Below are positions 46,544 through 56,567 of a stretch of 64,000 nucleotides of DNA, piece by piece. This stretch comes from an uncultured Microbulbifer sp. (GTDB lineage: Bacteria > Pseudomonadota > Gammaproteobacteria > Pseudomonadales > Cellvibrionaceae). The DNA is taken from the NCBI RefSeq assembly GCF_947498635.1, contig NZ_CANMKV010000001.1, positions 1 through 64,000 on the forward strand, written 5' to 3'. Position numbers and translations under genes: made by a program. Under the pieces are notes generated by a model that worked only from the letters and a program-made list of their open reading frames with translations, did no database searches and was not told where the DNA came from. Positions within the stretch are counted from its first letter, which is position 1, and the number at the start of each line of letters is the position of its first letter.

Positions 46544-47932
46544 TTAAGAAGGCGTGCCTGGGGTGGATTGACCACGCACAAATAAAATACATACAAGCAG
46601 AGCCGCGAGTGCCAAGCAGGCATTGACAACAAAAGCCCGGTCGATCCCCACAGTCAAACTTGGGGCCAGGGCCACAATGGTGGTATTCATTGCAAGCCCA
46701 ATTGCCCCACCGATAATCTGAAACATAAAAATCAGGGCCGCCGCCAAACTGGCTCTACTCGGCCCAACCGCAGTAACCGCAGCAGTAGTGATTGTGGGAA
46801 AAAAAAAGCCCAGGCCAACGCCCAAGAAAATCAAGCCGGGCACTAAATGGATATAGCGTGTATGCTCCACTAGGCTCGAGAGCAGGAACATTCCGCCACC
46901 TAAAAAAATGGCCGCTGCCGATAAAATGACTTTAGCCCCAAGCATTGTGTAAAGGCGACCTGCTACATAAGAAACGACACCGTAAGTTACCATAACTGGA
47001 AGCAAACCCGCGCCAGACCAAACTGCGGAAAATTTCAATTCTTTTATCAAAAACTGGGGTACATACAACAACATCGAAACAAAAGTAACAGAGAGCAACA
47101 AAGTGGTAATACCCACCGTCAGGAAACGCCAGTTAGTCGCCACATCTGCAGGGATTAAAGGATTATTTTCGGTATGCGCCTCGACCCAGGCAAAGATAAA
47201 AAAACAAAAGGCGGAGACTATTAACAACCCAACAATTATTGCACTGCCCAGCCCCACATCCACCACAAGATCTAAAGCCAGCAAGAGGGTCAGCAAACAA
47301 ATAGAAAGAGACACAATGCCACCGTAGTCTACTCGCTCACCAGCGCTCTCGGGACTATCATCATCAATGACCCACCAACTAATCAACATGGCAACAAGTG
47401 CTATAGGGGAGTTGATAAAAAATATCCAGCGCCAACTGAGAAACTCGGTAAAAAAGCCACCCAGTAGTGGCCCCACCGAATTAGCAAAGCCGCATACGGT
47501 CATGATCAGCCCACCAGCCTGCCCCGCTCGATTCTCGGGCATAATCTGGTAGGTCATCCCCAAAATGGCGGGCCACATCAGTGCACCGCCGACCCCCATC
47601 AATGCGCGACTTCCCAATAACATCCAAGTATTTACCGCGAAACCACCCAACAGGGAAAACAGGATAAAAATACTCGTACCAATAAAAAAAAGCCGGCGCC
47701 GCCCAAACATATCCGCCAGGCGCCCCCCAGTTACAATCAATACGCCAAACACCAAGGCATAGCCGTTGATTACCCACTGCACCGTAGAGATATCCGCATA
47801 AAACTGCTGCTCCATAGCGGGTATAGCCACTGAAAATGCGGTAAAATCATTAGCGATTAAAAATATGGCGAAAGTCAATGCTGCTAAGGCAATCACCTTT
47901 TTTGGGGAAAGGGCCTCTTTTGCCTCTACCAT
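46544..47932 (-). CDS. MFS exporter, DHA2 (EmrB/QacA) family
   Basis: 462 residues from ATG at 47932, with GGGAG five bases before; the frame is open 17 codons further. About 14 membrane segments. AVAIPAMEQQFYADISTVQWVINGY is the typical DHA2 start, GGRLADMFGRRRLFFIG is motif A, and GGALMWPAILGMTYQIMPENRAGQAGG contains motif C-like glycines. It probably exports a small lipophilic compound by proton antiport. It is not adjacent to a regulator. Confidence 0.88.
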   Translation of the reverse strand: MVEAKEALSPKKVIALAALTFAIFLIANDFTAFSVAIPAMEQQFYADISTVQWVINGYALVFGVLIVTGGRLADMFGRRRLFFIGTSIFILFSLLGGFAVNTWMLLGSRALMGVGGALMWPAILGMTYQIMPENRAGQAGGLIMTVCGFANSVGPLLGGFFTEFLSWRWIFFINSPIALVAMLISWWVIDDDSPESAGERVDYGGIVSLSICLLTLLLALDLVVDVGLGSAIIVGLLIVSAFCFFIFAWVEAHTENNPLIPADVATNWRFLTVGITTLLLSVTFVSMLLYVPQFLIKELKFSAVWSGAGLLPVMVTYGVVSYVAGRLYTMLGAKVILSAAAIFLGGGMFLLSSLVEHTRYIHLVPGLIFLGVGLGFFFPTITTAAVTAVGPSRASLAAALIFMFQIIGGAIGLAMNTTIVALAPSLTVGIDRAFVVNACLALAALLVCILFVRGQSTPGTPS

Positions 47933-49282
47933 AGATACTCCCGCCGACCGACACCCATCGGCACCAGTACTATTTATCCACAAGTCTAGGTGTAAAAGCC
48001 CAGTGCATGACGATTATAAAATAATGCACAGTGGCTTTGGATCACCCGGAAAACCATTAGCAGCCTAGTGCCGCACAGGGGAACATGGGCTTTCCGCTTT
48101 TATGTTGTGCCTGTTCTGTATACAACCGGTATGCACTATATGTAGTATTTTTTACCTACTCGACTAAGAAGAAACTCCCCAGCTATAGAAATCTAAAATT
48201 CAGTCAAATAAAAGAGAACTTACTCCTATAATTTCCGAACTTCCTTCCCATACCGCCCCTATTAATTTTCATCAACACTTACTCAGGCAACTCAAGAGGA
48301 ACCCAACAGTCACCCTAGAGAGAAGGAGAGAGAACAACAACCCAATCTATCTGCGCCAATACCTTTTAGTGCTACCGCCCTTAAATACGGAACATAGGTA
48401 AGATTGGCGTGTAGAGGGAGCAAAAAATCTTTAAATGGCCTTTTAGTTTGGCCATCCACTACCGACGGACCAGAAAGTTAATCACTAGACGCAGATACAG
48501 ATACACGGGGTTTTAAAGTTATAAACAGCACACTAAGAAATCGCTATTTTTAGAGGACTCAGCAAAGAATTCCGCCAAAGACTGGTTCTAAGGCAGAGAT
48601 AAGCAGTAATACCGATAGCAATGGCCTGTGAGATTTTCTTATCAGCAGTTCTGAAACTTCTCCCGCCATTCAGAGCCACTCCATCGCAGTAGCCCCGACT
48701 TCAGCGCCTGGCAGAGGCGGAAGATAGTCGCCGGTGTTTTGAGGTCGGGCTTTTCGTTATTTCACACTTTTTATGGATAGAGGTTCACTGCAGAGGAGGA
48801 TAAAAACAGAGGCACGGTTCTGATGATAAGATCAAGAAGATGCACTGAAAAAAAATCTAATAGCCAGGCTAACCTTTTAGATTTTTTGGTTATACATACC
48901 GCTAAGCCTTTAACTCTTATATATCTTTAACCAAACCGATAATTGCAAACCCCATTACCAACAATCTGATTCTATAACCCCAGGATGAGATCGCATCCCG
49001 CAAACAGGGAATAATCATTACCTGCTTTTTCGTTGGCAAATCCCAACACTGAAAACCAATACGCAACCGCATTTACGAATGCAGGCAGCCTATCTGTTAA
49101 TTTTTAGTGGGCAGTAATTATCTTTCGACCACGGGCAATAAAAAAATAGATCCGCGCGCAGCATCTTCACGAAAGATACGACTAAAATCTACTGAACCAT
49201 CCAGAAAAAAGAAAGCCATTACAGACAGCCTTCGATAGGGGTTTCGAATTACTCAGGGATTTTTGCTGTACGGGAGTATCCC
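47933..49282. other. 1.35-kb non-coding stretch with one GC-rich forked hairpin
   Basis: No coding frame is supportable. At 48692-48755 a GC-rich island contains arms AGCCCCGACTTCA and TGAGGTCGGGCT (about 12 pairs, one bulge) around an inner CGCCT/AGGCG hairpin, followed by TTTT. It could be a terminator, the 3' end of a small RNA, or an element end. The rest is AT-rich. Confidence 0.5.
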
Positions 49283-49317
49283 ATGAAAATATCGACCTTT
49301 CTTTCCACTACACAATG
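49283..49317 (+). other. Out-of-frame start of the curlin-like gene's signal peptide
   Basis: ATG at 49283, with GGGAG seven bases upstream, reads MKISTFLSTTQ and stops at 49316-49318. The next frame, starting with the ATG at 49315, continues with ITLSGGAFA and then the mature protein. Joined, they form a textbook signal peptide; one base appears to be missing in ACACAATG. Confidence 0.65.
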
Positions 49318-50313
49318 ATTACCCTCAGCGGCGGTGCCTTCGCCGGCAATAATTTTGTAATCCTCAATCAATTTGGTGCCGACAATAGTTCCAGCGCCAA
49401 CAACGCCGATTCTGATGTGAATAATAGCTTGATTGTGCAAACCCAGGTGGGCACAACTAACAACAGTGAGACCTTCCAGGAGAACAGCACGGCTAGCAGT
49501 ATCAATACAGTACAGTTTGGGGATGGCAACCAAGTCAACGCGGGCCAAGGTACGACCAATGACAGCAGCAATTCTGTATTCCAGGTTGGAACGTCTAACA
49601 ATGCCAATGCACAACAGGTGGTTGTGAATTCCAGTAATCAGTCAACCCTGCAAGTTGGCGAGCAGAATGCCGCGGGATTCCTACAGGAAAACACCAGTAA
49701 CAGCAGCAATATCGTGACCGTGCAGTTTTTGACCTCGAAAAGCAGCGCCAATACACTGCAGGTGGGTGCGGATAACAGTGGCCGTGTGGACCAGCTGGAT
49801 AGCACCTCCGCCGCGGGCTCGCTTATCCACCTTGGCAACAATAATTTTGCAAAAATTTCCCAGCTCGATAGTAATGCCGATACCTTCAGCATACTACAGA
49901 GCGGGGCACAAAACTCCGCCGAGACTACCCAGACCTTCAGCGCTTCCAACTCGGTTTTTATCACCCAGATTGGCATGCTGAACTCCGCCACCAACAATCA
50001 GAATCTCTCCCAGGCCGGCAGCCAAAATACCATTACAACTCAGCAATTTGGATTGGACGTGGAGCTTTCAGCCCGGCAGGCGGGTTCAGGGAATACAGCC
50101 AGCCTTCAGCAAGATGGATCCTTACTCTTGACCACCTCCGTACAACTGGGCAGCCTCAATGAAGCAAACCTCAGCCAAAATGGATTTCGTAACACTCTGA
50201 CAGCCCTACAAATCGGTTCAGGCCACTACAAGCAGGCCACTCAGACCGGCTCGGATCACACCTCTTTTACCGTCCAGATTGGCGAGCGTAATTGGGCGAC
50301 GGTTCTTCAATAG
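49315..50313 (+). CDS. Curlin-repeat (CsgA/CsgB-like) amyloid-type protein
   Basis: 332 residues as read. About 19 half-repeats of the form Q-x-G-x-x-N (NQFGADN, TQVGTTN, VQFGDGN, FQVGTSN, LQVGEQN and others) run along the whole protein, rich in Asn, Gln, Ser and Thr with almost no Cys or charged clusters. This is the curlin pattern that builds amyloid fibres outside the cell. The first ten residues look like the end of a signal peptide whose start is in another frame. No csgD/E/F/G genes are in the window, so secretion partners must be elsewhere. Confidence 0.8.
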   Translation: MITLSGGAFAGNNFVILNQFGADNSSSANNADSDVNNSLIVQTQVGTTNNSETFQENSTASSINTVQFGDGNQVNAGQGTTNDSSNSVFQVGTSNNANAQQVVVNSSNQSTLQVGEQNAAGFLQENTSNSSNIVTVQFLTSKSSANTLQVGADNSGRVDQLDSTSAAGSLIHLGNNNFAKISQLDSNADTFSILQSGAQNSAETTQTFSASNSVFITQIGMLNSATNNQNLSQAGSQNTITTQQFGLDVELSARQAGSGNTASLQQDGSLLLTTSVQLGSLNEANLSQNGFRNTLTALQIGSGHYKQATQTGSDHTSFTVQIGERNWATVLQ

Positions 50314-50504
50314 CCTCTCTTAACTGCCTCCCCTGCCCCACAAGCAGTGGGGGCGGTGAATGGAGGATAGGCCAGGAACCCGCTATTCTTGTGTCGATCC
50401 AGTTTTGGAAACTCAGGAGCAGCGAACCTAAAAGTGACCCAAATTAATCCTTGGCTTTTTATTTCAACAACCCACATTTTTTAACACAACAGAGAGCAGG
50501 ACAT

Positions 50505-50900
50505 ATGCTCGAGAAAAAATTTGTAGAAGAGGTGTTTAACTCGCTACAAACCGACCCCCAGCCCTTTCTTGAGCGGGTCGCCGATAATGTGCGCTGGACT
50601 GTTAAAGGCACCCATAAGATGGCTGGAATATACAATTCAAAGAAAGAATTGGTCGAGCGCGCCTTCCAGGGAATGGGCAAGATGCTTAAGGAGGGCAAGG
50701 TGATGATGGAAGTCAAGCGGATATTCGTTGATGGGGATTATGCAATCGCGGAAATGGAGGGAATCTGTACCGCACTCAATGGCAAACGTTACAACAATAC
50801 CTACTGCTGGATTGTTAAATTTGAAAAAGGTCTTATCACTGAAGCTACGGCCTATGTTGATTCCGCTTTAATTCAGCAAATTTTAGATGAGAATTCATAA
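50505..50900 (+). CDS. NTF2/SnoaL-like protein
   Basis: 131 residues from ATG at 50505, with CAGGA upstream. EEVFNSLQTDPQPFLERVADNVRWTVKGTHKMAGIYNSKKEL followed by alternating strands (IFVDGDYAIAEMEG; YCWIVKFEKGLITEATAYVD) is the ketosteroid-isomerase-like cone fold. Proteins of this kind may be enzymes or binding proteins; the substrate is unknown. It is a single gene between the curlin-like and chitinase genes. Confidence 0.8.
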   Translation: MLEKKFVEEVFNSLQTDPQPFLERVADNVRWTVKGTHKMAGIYNSKKELVERAFQGMGKMLKEGKVMMEVKRIFVDGDYAIAEMEGICTALNGKRYNNTYCWIVKFEKGLITEATAYVDSALIQQILDENS

Positions 50901-51062
50901 CTTGACAGATTCCCTCACCCTCAAATAATTCCTTAAGCTTATCAGGCACACAGGGGATGAATAATTACCTGTAAAAAAGCCCCACAATAATTGTTATTGC
51001 CGGGCTCAATACGCAAGGTGGAGCCGCACTTTTGCAGCCCCTACGCTTTAATGAATCACCTC

Positions 51063-53450
51063 TTAGTTCTGGTAGTCGATAGTCATATCGAAGTTACCTT
51101 CCACACACTTGGCGTAGTCGCCTTCATTCAGTGCAGAGTAGGCGGTTTGATAGTTCACCAACTGACAGGCGAAGCTCTCTTTATTGGGGTTTTCAGTAGA
51201 CCAGCCCCAATCTTTATCCCAATAAATATTCAGGGAGGCGGAACCGCCGGTCTCAAATTGCCCCATGTTGGCACAGCCCAATTCTTCACCTGCTGGAATA
51301 TCCACACCCAGGTACTCGGTAAAACTCTTGTAGTAATCCATGCGGTACTGCGAACGATAATCTTCGGAACCCTTACTACATTCGATCGCGCCATTGATGA
51401 TATTGGTGGTAACGCCAAATCCTGGGGTCAGATTGTTAGCCAGATCGACACTGTTAGGCTCCCAGGTACCATCCACTACATGCAACATACTGGGCTTGGG
51501 CGGCTGCGGATAGACAAAGAAGAAGATGGCACTGGCCAGGTTCAGCCAGGTATCCGCAACCAACTCGGGGTTTTCCAGCAAGGTGTAAATATCACCGTAC
51601 ATAGCCTGGGAGAAAGGGCCGTAGTTATAGTTCCAGCTGAGCTGCTTGGAGCCCCGACCAAAGTAGCTCTTGTAACCGCCATCGGCATTGATGGCACAGG
51701 GCCATACATCCGCCGCCCAGCTACTGCCGGAATCACAGGCACCGTAACCACCTGAGGTTTCCTCGGTCCAACCGATCTCGCGTATCCAGTACAGGCCCTG
51801 ACGCCATTCCGGTTCATCCCAGGCTGCCGCGTGGGCGCCGGTTTCCTGGCCGAAGTGGGCAAACATCACAGCCAATGCTTTGCGGCAGATCCCATCGGAG
51901 TCACGGCCATCGGTGTATTCACCACAGAAAGCGGGAAACTTGGCCACCGCGCGCAGGAAGTTGGTGTAGGTGTAGTCTTCGGCGCGCAGTGGGAACAGAT
52001 ACTCCCAGGTCTCCTCGGTAATAATGCTCTCGACACGCTGCACGTTTTCCGGGTTGGCATTGCGACCGGACTGAACCGCTTCTACGATAGCGTTATTGCG
52101 AGTCTCCACAGTGTCCTTGACTTCTTGAAGAAGTGAATCAGTAGTGCGAGCACCCTCCTCCGCTTTTAACTCACTTAGCCCCATCACATGGTCACTGATG
52201 GACGCACAGCCGGTTTGGTTGATAGTGACTTCGGCCACGTCACTGGCTGCCGTGGCATCGGTGGCGGTGAGCTGGAAAGTGTAGATTACATCGCTGTATA
52301 CCTCAGACAACACGGCCCGGGTGGAACTGCCCACGTAGCTGGAAAGCTTGATGGAGGGGCCGCTAGTCTGGCTCCAGATATAGCTCATACCACTGCCACC
52401 GGTGGACTGGGAGCCGTCCAGGGTGATATTGCCGGAACACCCTACATTGTTGGCGGAAGTAGAAATCACCGCATTCACAGCGCCACCAGAATTGTCGTTA
52501 TCACCAGAGTCCTCGGCGCCACCATCCAGCGCGAGGTTCTGTACCGTTACCTGGGCCTCTTCTGTACTCTCACCATCGCTGACAATCAGGCTGAAGACAT
52601 AGCTCACATCATAGGTGCTGGCTGGCAGGGTAACAGACGTGGAGGCGCTCGTGGCCGCGGCAATATCCGCTTGCGGAGAGCTCGGGGAGAGTTGTGCCCA
52701 GCTATAGCTGAGGGCGCTGTCGCCACCGGAAACGCTAGCACTCAACTGGACGGGGCCACCACCGGTCAGTTGGACTTGCGAAGTGGAAACACGGAGGGAT
52801 ATCAGTGTGTCGCCGTTGTCTCCGTTGTCTCCGTTGTCTCCGTTGTCTCCGTTGTCTCCGTTGTCTCCGTTGTCTCCGCCATTATCACCACTGTTACTGC
52901 CATCGTCGGCACAACCACTGGCTTCTTGAAGAATCCAGGGAGAATCCCAAGTGTTTTGCGCACTCAGGGCATCAGAGGGTAGCTGGTCGGCATTTGCCCA
53001 CCACTGCGCCACAAAAATATCGCCGGCATAACAGACCTCGCTACCTTTACGGTAGCTCTGACCAGACTGATAAACGGCTGCATCGCTGGAACCACTATTA
53101 CCGGAGTCTCCGTTCTCACCGGAATTGTCCGAGTCTGAGCCATCACTATCGCTGTTATTATCTGAATCACCATTACTGGCACTGTCTTCGCTGGAACCAT
53201 TACAGGCTCCAGCCTCCTCCACAATCCAGGGAGAATCCCAGGTATTTTCCGCCGTCAGAGCCTCGGCCGGGCGCTGTTGAGCAGTAGCCCACCACTGAGT
53301 TCTAAAAAGGTCACCGCCGTAGCAAACTTGACTACCGGCACGGTACTGCTGGCCGTCCACATAATCTTCAGCAGGCTGATTAGCTGACGCACCCTGGGCA
53401 CCGATTATCAATGCCGAAGCAATGGCTGTTCGAATAAAAAGATGGTTCAT
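51063..53450 (-). CDS. Secreted GH19 chitinase with two chitin-binding modules
   Basis: 795 residues from ATG at 53450 (GGAG six bases upstream). A signal peptide (IRTAIASALIIGAQGASA) is followed by two CBM5/12-type modules (YRAGSQVCYGGDLFRTQWW; YRKGSEVCYAGDIFVAQWW) separated by Ser/Asp/Gly linkers. Then come two PKD/Ig-like domains (about 220-420) and the GH19 domain from about 450: FAHFGQETGAHAAAW carries a catalytic Glu, and FGRGSKQLSWNYNYGPFS is the family signature. It cleaves chitin outside the cell. A Gly-Asp-Asn linker is encoded by a 9-bp tandem repeat. Confidence 0.92.
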   Translation of the reverse strand: MNHLFIRTAIASALIIGAQGASANQPAEDYVDGQQYRAGSQVCYGGDLFRTQWWATAQQRPAEALTAENTWDSPWIVEEAGACNGSSEDSASNGDSDNNSDSDGSDSDNSGENGDSGNSGSSDAAVYQSGQSYRKGSEVCYAGDIFVAQWWANADQLPSDALSAQNTWDSPWILQEASGCADDGSNSGDNGGDNGDNGDNGDNGDNGDNGDNGDTLISLRVSTSQVQLTGGGPVQLSASVSGGDSALSYSWAQLSPSSPQADIAAATSASTSVTLPASTYDVSYVFSLIVSDGESTEEAQVTVQNLALDGGAEDSGDNDNSGGAVNAVISTSANNVGCSGNITLDGSQSTGGSGMSYIWSQTSGPSIKLSSYVGSSTRAVLSEVYSDVIYTFQLTATDATAASDVAEVTINQTGCASISDHVMGLSELKAEEGARTTDSLLQEVKDTVETRNNAIVEAVQSGRNANPENVQRVESIITEETWEYLFPLRAEDYTYTNFLRAVAKFPAFCGEYTDGRDSDGICRKALAVMFAHFGQETGAHAAAWDEPEWRQGLYWIREIGWTEETSGGYGACDSGSSWAADVWPCAINADGGYKSYFGRGSKQLSWNYNYGPFSQAMYGDIYTLLENPELVADTWLNLASAIFFFVYPQPPKPSMLHVVDGTWEPNSVDLANNLTPGFGVTTNIINGAIECSKGSEDYRSQYRMDYYKSFTEYLGVDIPAGEELGCANMGQFETGGSASLNIYWDKDWGWSTENPNKESFACQLVNYQTAYSALNEGDYAKCVEGNFDMTIDYQN
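52815..52877. repeat. 9-bp tandem repeat, seven perfect copies
   Basis: GTTGTCTCC is repeated seven times without a mismatch and encodes a (Gly-Asp-Asn)n linker of the chitinase on the minus strand. Since each unit is three codons, copy changes alter linker length without breaking the frame. Confidence 0.95.
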
Positions 53451-54221
53451 AGAATCTCCGATAGTCGTTTTTAGGGTTCTATTAAAAACGTAATTTATGT
53501 AATGAGATGCCACAGCCAGGCTGCCGCAATGACAGAAACAATCGACTAGGAGTTAGCGTGAATAATCTGCAACATATTTTTAAAAACAGGAAGCGTGACT
53601 CAATCGTCTGATTTTCGATATCGAGCCTATATTACTGACAGGAAAATATCCCGCCCCCACTTTTACTCTTATTGAGCACAGAAAACTGTACCGATTAATA
53701 TATTTCACAAACCCTTAAAATTGCTCTGCGCCTTGTAGCCAACACCCCATACAAGCACTGCAGATTCGATAGAACCAAGATATATTGGTTCCCAACGGGA
53801 AAAACAATTCTTTACAAAACCATAGGGCAGCACAGCACAAAATACCCTAAAATTCACCCGCATAGAATTAAAAAACCGGATAATTCAAATTTCCAGGATG
53901 AACACACACCCAAAGAACAAAAAAATAGAATTGTATTTTTTGCACAAACACACAAGCATAAAAATCTGGCATAATTCCGCCTACACAAAAACTCAAACTT
54001 GAGAAAGCCGAAGTTAAAATTGCATATTTCTTTCACATTCCTGCTTTAACCTTTAATGTGAAACACCGAACGGCATCACCGAAAACCCGATACAAGAAGG
54101 CGAATCTCCATAACGCCCTCTTGGCCACTTCCCTCAAATAAATACCCCGGCCTTTTGGTTTACCAGTAACTCCCTGCAGGAAATGAAGCTTTCAACCTAT
54201 CAACCAGCAACCAAACCGGCT
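53451..54221. other. Intergenic between chitinase and cupin genes
   Basis: About 770 AT-rich bases. They hold the chitinase promoter region and nothing else I can name; open frames here are short and without motifs. Confidence 0.5.
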
Positions 54222-54743
54222 CTACTCTGCATACGACTCAAATTGTCGCAATCTGCCCAACCGTTTTTCTCTGGAAAAGTCACAGCTGGTCAAACGAAAC
54301 ATCAGGCTGTAATCAGACATACAGCGGGTATCGTGTATATCTCCAGGCAAGAAGGCTCGACAGTTACCGGGGTGCATTATGTCCGCACCACGACTCAGCA
54401 ATTGCGCTTCAGTATTCGTCTCGGAAAGCAGGCCGTAAGTGGCCATTTGCACCTGGCCAAACTGAAGTGCATAAAATACCCAACCATCACCATGATTGTG
54501 TGGAACGCGATATAACCCCTGTGTTTCCACATGGGCGAGCAACATAAATCCCCACTTAGGATCCCGGTACAACTCCTTGGATATTGACCGCTCTTTATGA
54601 AGATCAGCCAACCAGGTTTCTGAACGATTGGTTGCCGCCAGGCGTTCCAGCGTCGCCCGGCAACGGATAATGGTTTGCGAATTTAATCCATCCCAATGTT
54701 CTTTTAACTCTGCGATACATTGATCGAGGGAAGTATCTGCCAT
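54222..54743 (-). CDS. Cupin, cysteine-dioxygenase-like
   Basis: 173 residues. The metal motif PHNHGDGWVFYALQFG (H-x-H and following Gly) and a later GDIHDTRC histidine correspond to the two cupin motifs of cysteine dioxygenase-type proteins; the usual Glu of motif 1 is not evident, as in CDO. The substrate thiol is not known. An inverted repeat like those bound by MerR/SoxR regulators lies 77 bases upstream, and an exporter and a MerR gene are next, so a stress-response role is possible. Confidence 0.72.
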   Translation of the reverse strand: MADTSLDQCIAELKEHWDGLNSQTIIRCRATLERLAATNRSETWLADLHKERSISKELYRDPKWGFMLLAHVETQGLYRVPHNHGDGWVFYALQFGQVQMATYGLLSETNTEAQLLSRGADIMHPGNCRAFLPGDIHDTRCMSDYSLMFRLTSCDFSREKRLGRLRQFESYAE

Positions 54744-54819
54744 TCTCTTTTCCTCTTTTTCCTGTCGAAAACTACACTAATGAAACAGTGTCTTGACTCA
54801 CTGACAGGTCCAAGGTACT

Positions 54820-54839
54820 ACTTAAAGTCAACTTTAAGT
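54820..54839. promoter_or_regulatory. SoxR/MerR-like operator upstream of the cupin gene
   Basis: ACTTAAAGT, CA, ACTTTAAGT: a perfect 9-bp inverted repeat with a two-base centre. It lies between the exporter stop and the cupin start on the minus strand. The centre and arm pattern are like SoxR-type boxes. Confidence 0.65.
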
Positions 54840-54879
54840 CAACAGAAATGAGGCAAGGTCACGGAGAAAATACTAAAAA

Positions 54880-56355
54880 TTACGATGTGTGATTTTTAAA
54901 GCGGCTCAAGAGAATGGACAAACCCTGGGCTACAAATGCCGTTAGGAGAAACAAAAGGGCCAGAGCGTATACACGATTTAGGCCTTGCACCACCAAACCA
55001 TAATCAGAGGTAGAGACTTGGGGAAAATCTGCAACACTCGCAAACACCATACTCATCAATGCCGCCCCGGTTAATAGTCCTAAGTTTCTAAAGAGGTTGA
55101 GTAAACCAGAAATACTACCGCGTACCTGCTCTCCCGCATTACTCATAGTGAAGGCGTTATTTGCAGACAGGTAAGTACCATAACCCACAGCCATAGTGGC
55201 TGTGCATAACAGGTAACCACCAACGCCGTGGCTAACCCGTAAATAGACCATACCCAGGGCACCAAGTATTAGACATACCAGGCCAAATAGCACCGTAGCA
55301 CGAGACTTAAAACGATCTACAATGCGACCAGTAACCGTCGAGCAAATTGCAACCGTAAAAGATCCTGCGGACATCACGAAACCAGCCAGTGAGAAATCAA
55401 GACCAAGGGCCAGGGTCAGATAAAACGGGCCGACAACCAGAGAACTCATTACCGATGCCGCGACCAGGAAATTAGTGCCTAAGTTAATAGTGAGGGGGTA
55501 GTGTGTGAAAGCTAGCGCAATTGGCGATACTCTGTGCCCTTTAAACCGAAGCCTCCAAAGTAACCACAGGGACACACCTGCGAATACAATGCTAACGATA
55601 TTTAAAAGCCCATAATAGTCATTCACTGGCTTGATCGACAGAGTATAAAAAAGCGTTGCAGAGAAAATGCAGAATGCCGAGAGTATATTCAATGCTCTAG
55701 CACCCTTGGGCGAATTGGCCCCGGTGCGGTCATCCGGCAAATACTTTAAACCCAAAAAATATATTAATATACCCAGTGGCACCTGTATCAGGAAGATCGC
55801 CTGCCAGCTAGCGATCTCTAACAGGAGCCCTCCAAGAACCGGTCCGCTGCCAGTACCGACGGCAGAGACACTGCCCAGTAGCCCCACAGCTCTACCCAGA
55901 CGGGATTTTGGTAGGACATCACTGGCAATCGCCATGGCCACCCCCGTAGACATTGCCGCGCCAATACCCTGAAGCGCCCTGAACAAAACCAGCATCCAAA
56001 TATTTTGAGAAAAGACGCAAAGCAGGTTCGCCAGGGTAAAAATCAGTACACCATGAATAAAGATCTTCTTGCGCCCCACCTGGTCACTAGCCCGACCGGC
56101 AACCGCCAGAGCAGCGGTTAAAAAAATCATGAAGGCAACAATAACCCACTGTGCACGGCTATAAGTGGTTTGCAAGCCTGCCACTAACTCCGGTAGTGCC
56201 ATATTGACACTGCTCACGGCCAAAGCATTGAGCAAAGTGGCCAGACAGAGTGCCACTAGCACTCCCCGTATCGAGGCCCCATCAGCAGTGGAGCGGCTGG
56301 AAGACTTGAAAAACCGTTTTATGGCAAACATAAGATCCACATATTTTCTCACCAC
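54880..56355 (-). CDS. MFS exporter, DHA2 family
   Basis: 491 residues from GTG 56355, or 483 from ATG 56331; the start is uncertain. About 14 membrane segments. SVNMALPELVAGLQTTYSRAQWVIVAF is the DHA2 opening, AGRASDQVGRKKIFIHG motif A, and LLGSVSAVGTGSGPVLGGLLLE the motif C antiporter glycines. It is divergent from the MerR gene, a common exporter-regulator pair, and the cupin gene follows it. The exported compound is unknown. Confidence 0.88.
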   Translation of the reverse strand: MVRKYVDLMFAIKRFFKSSSRSTADGASIRGVLVALCLATLLNALAVSSVNMALPELVAGLQTTYSRAQWVIVAFMIFLTAALAVAGRASDQVGRKKIFIHGVLIFTLANLLCVFSQNIWMLVLFRALQGIGAAMSTGVAMAIASDVLPKSRLGRAVGLLGSVSAVGTGSGPVLGGLLLEIASWQAIFLIQVPLGILIYFLGLKYLPDDRTGANSPKGARALNILSAFCIFSATLFYTLSIKPVNDYYGLLNIVSIVFAGVSLWLLWRLRFKGHRVSPIALAFTHYPLTINLGTNFLVAASVMSSLVVGPFYLTLALGLDFSLAGFVMSAGSFTVAICSTVTGRIVDRFKSRATVLFGLVCLILGALGMVYLRVSHGVGGYLLCTATMAVGYGTYLSANNAFTMSNAGEQVRGSISGLLNLFRNLGLLTGAALMSMVFASVADFPQVSTSDYGLVVQGLNRVYALALLFLLTAFVAQGLSILLSRFKNHTS

Positions 56356-56403
56356 TATTCCCCGGTGGTAAGTACAGGCGCAGAGTCAAGGAGGTTCTCA
56401 AAC

Positions 56404-56423
56404 CTGGGCCAAACATGGCCCAG
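56404..56423. repeat. 8-bp inverted repeat in the exporter/MerR divergent region
   Basis: CTGGGCCA, loop AACA, TGGCCCAG, about 50 bases upstream of the exporter start. It may be an operator or an mRNA leader hairpin for the exporter. Confidence 0.5.
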
Positions 56424-56567
56424 TAGCCGCCTCACTTATGCGGGGCAAGTATATCCTCAACGATGGTGTCGAGGTCTACGCTAACCGGGGAATACTATGG
56501 GCGCGCCCAGGCTTTCACTGCCCTGCAGAGAAAGCTTGCCAGGAAGAGCCGTGAAAACTAGGATACA

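Noticed and set aside
52188..52982. Open frame antisense to the chitinase with a Val/Ser repeat
   Set aside because: It is the complement of the Gly-Asp-Asn tandem repeat and chitinase domains; no independent evidence.
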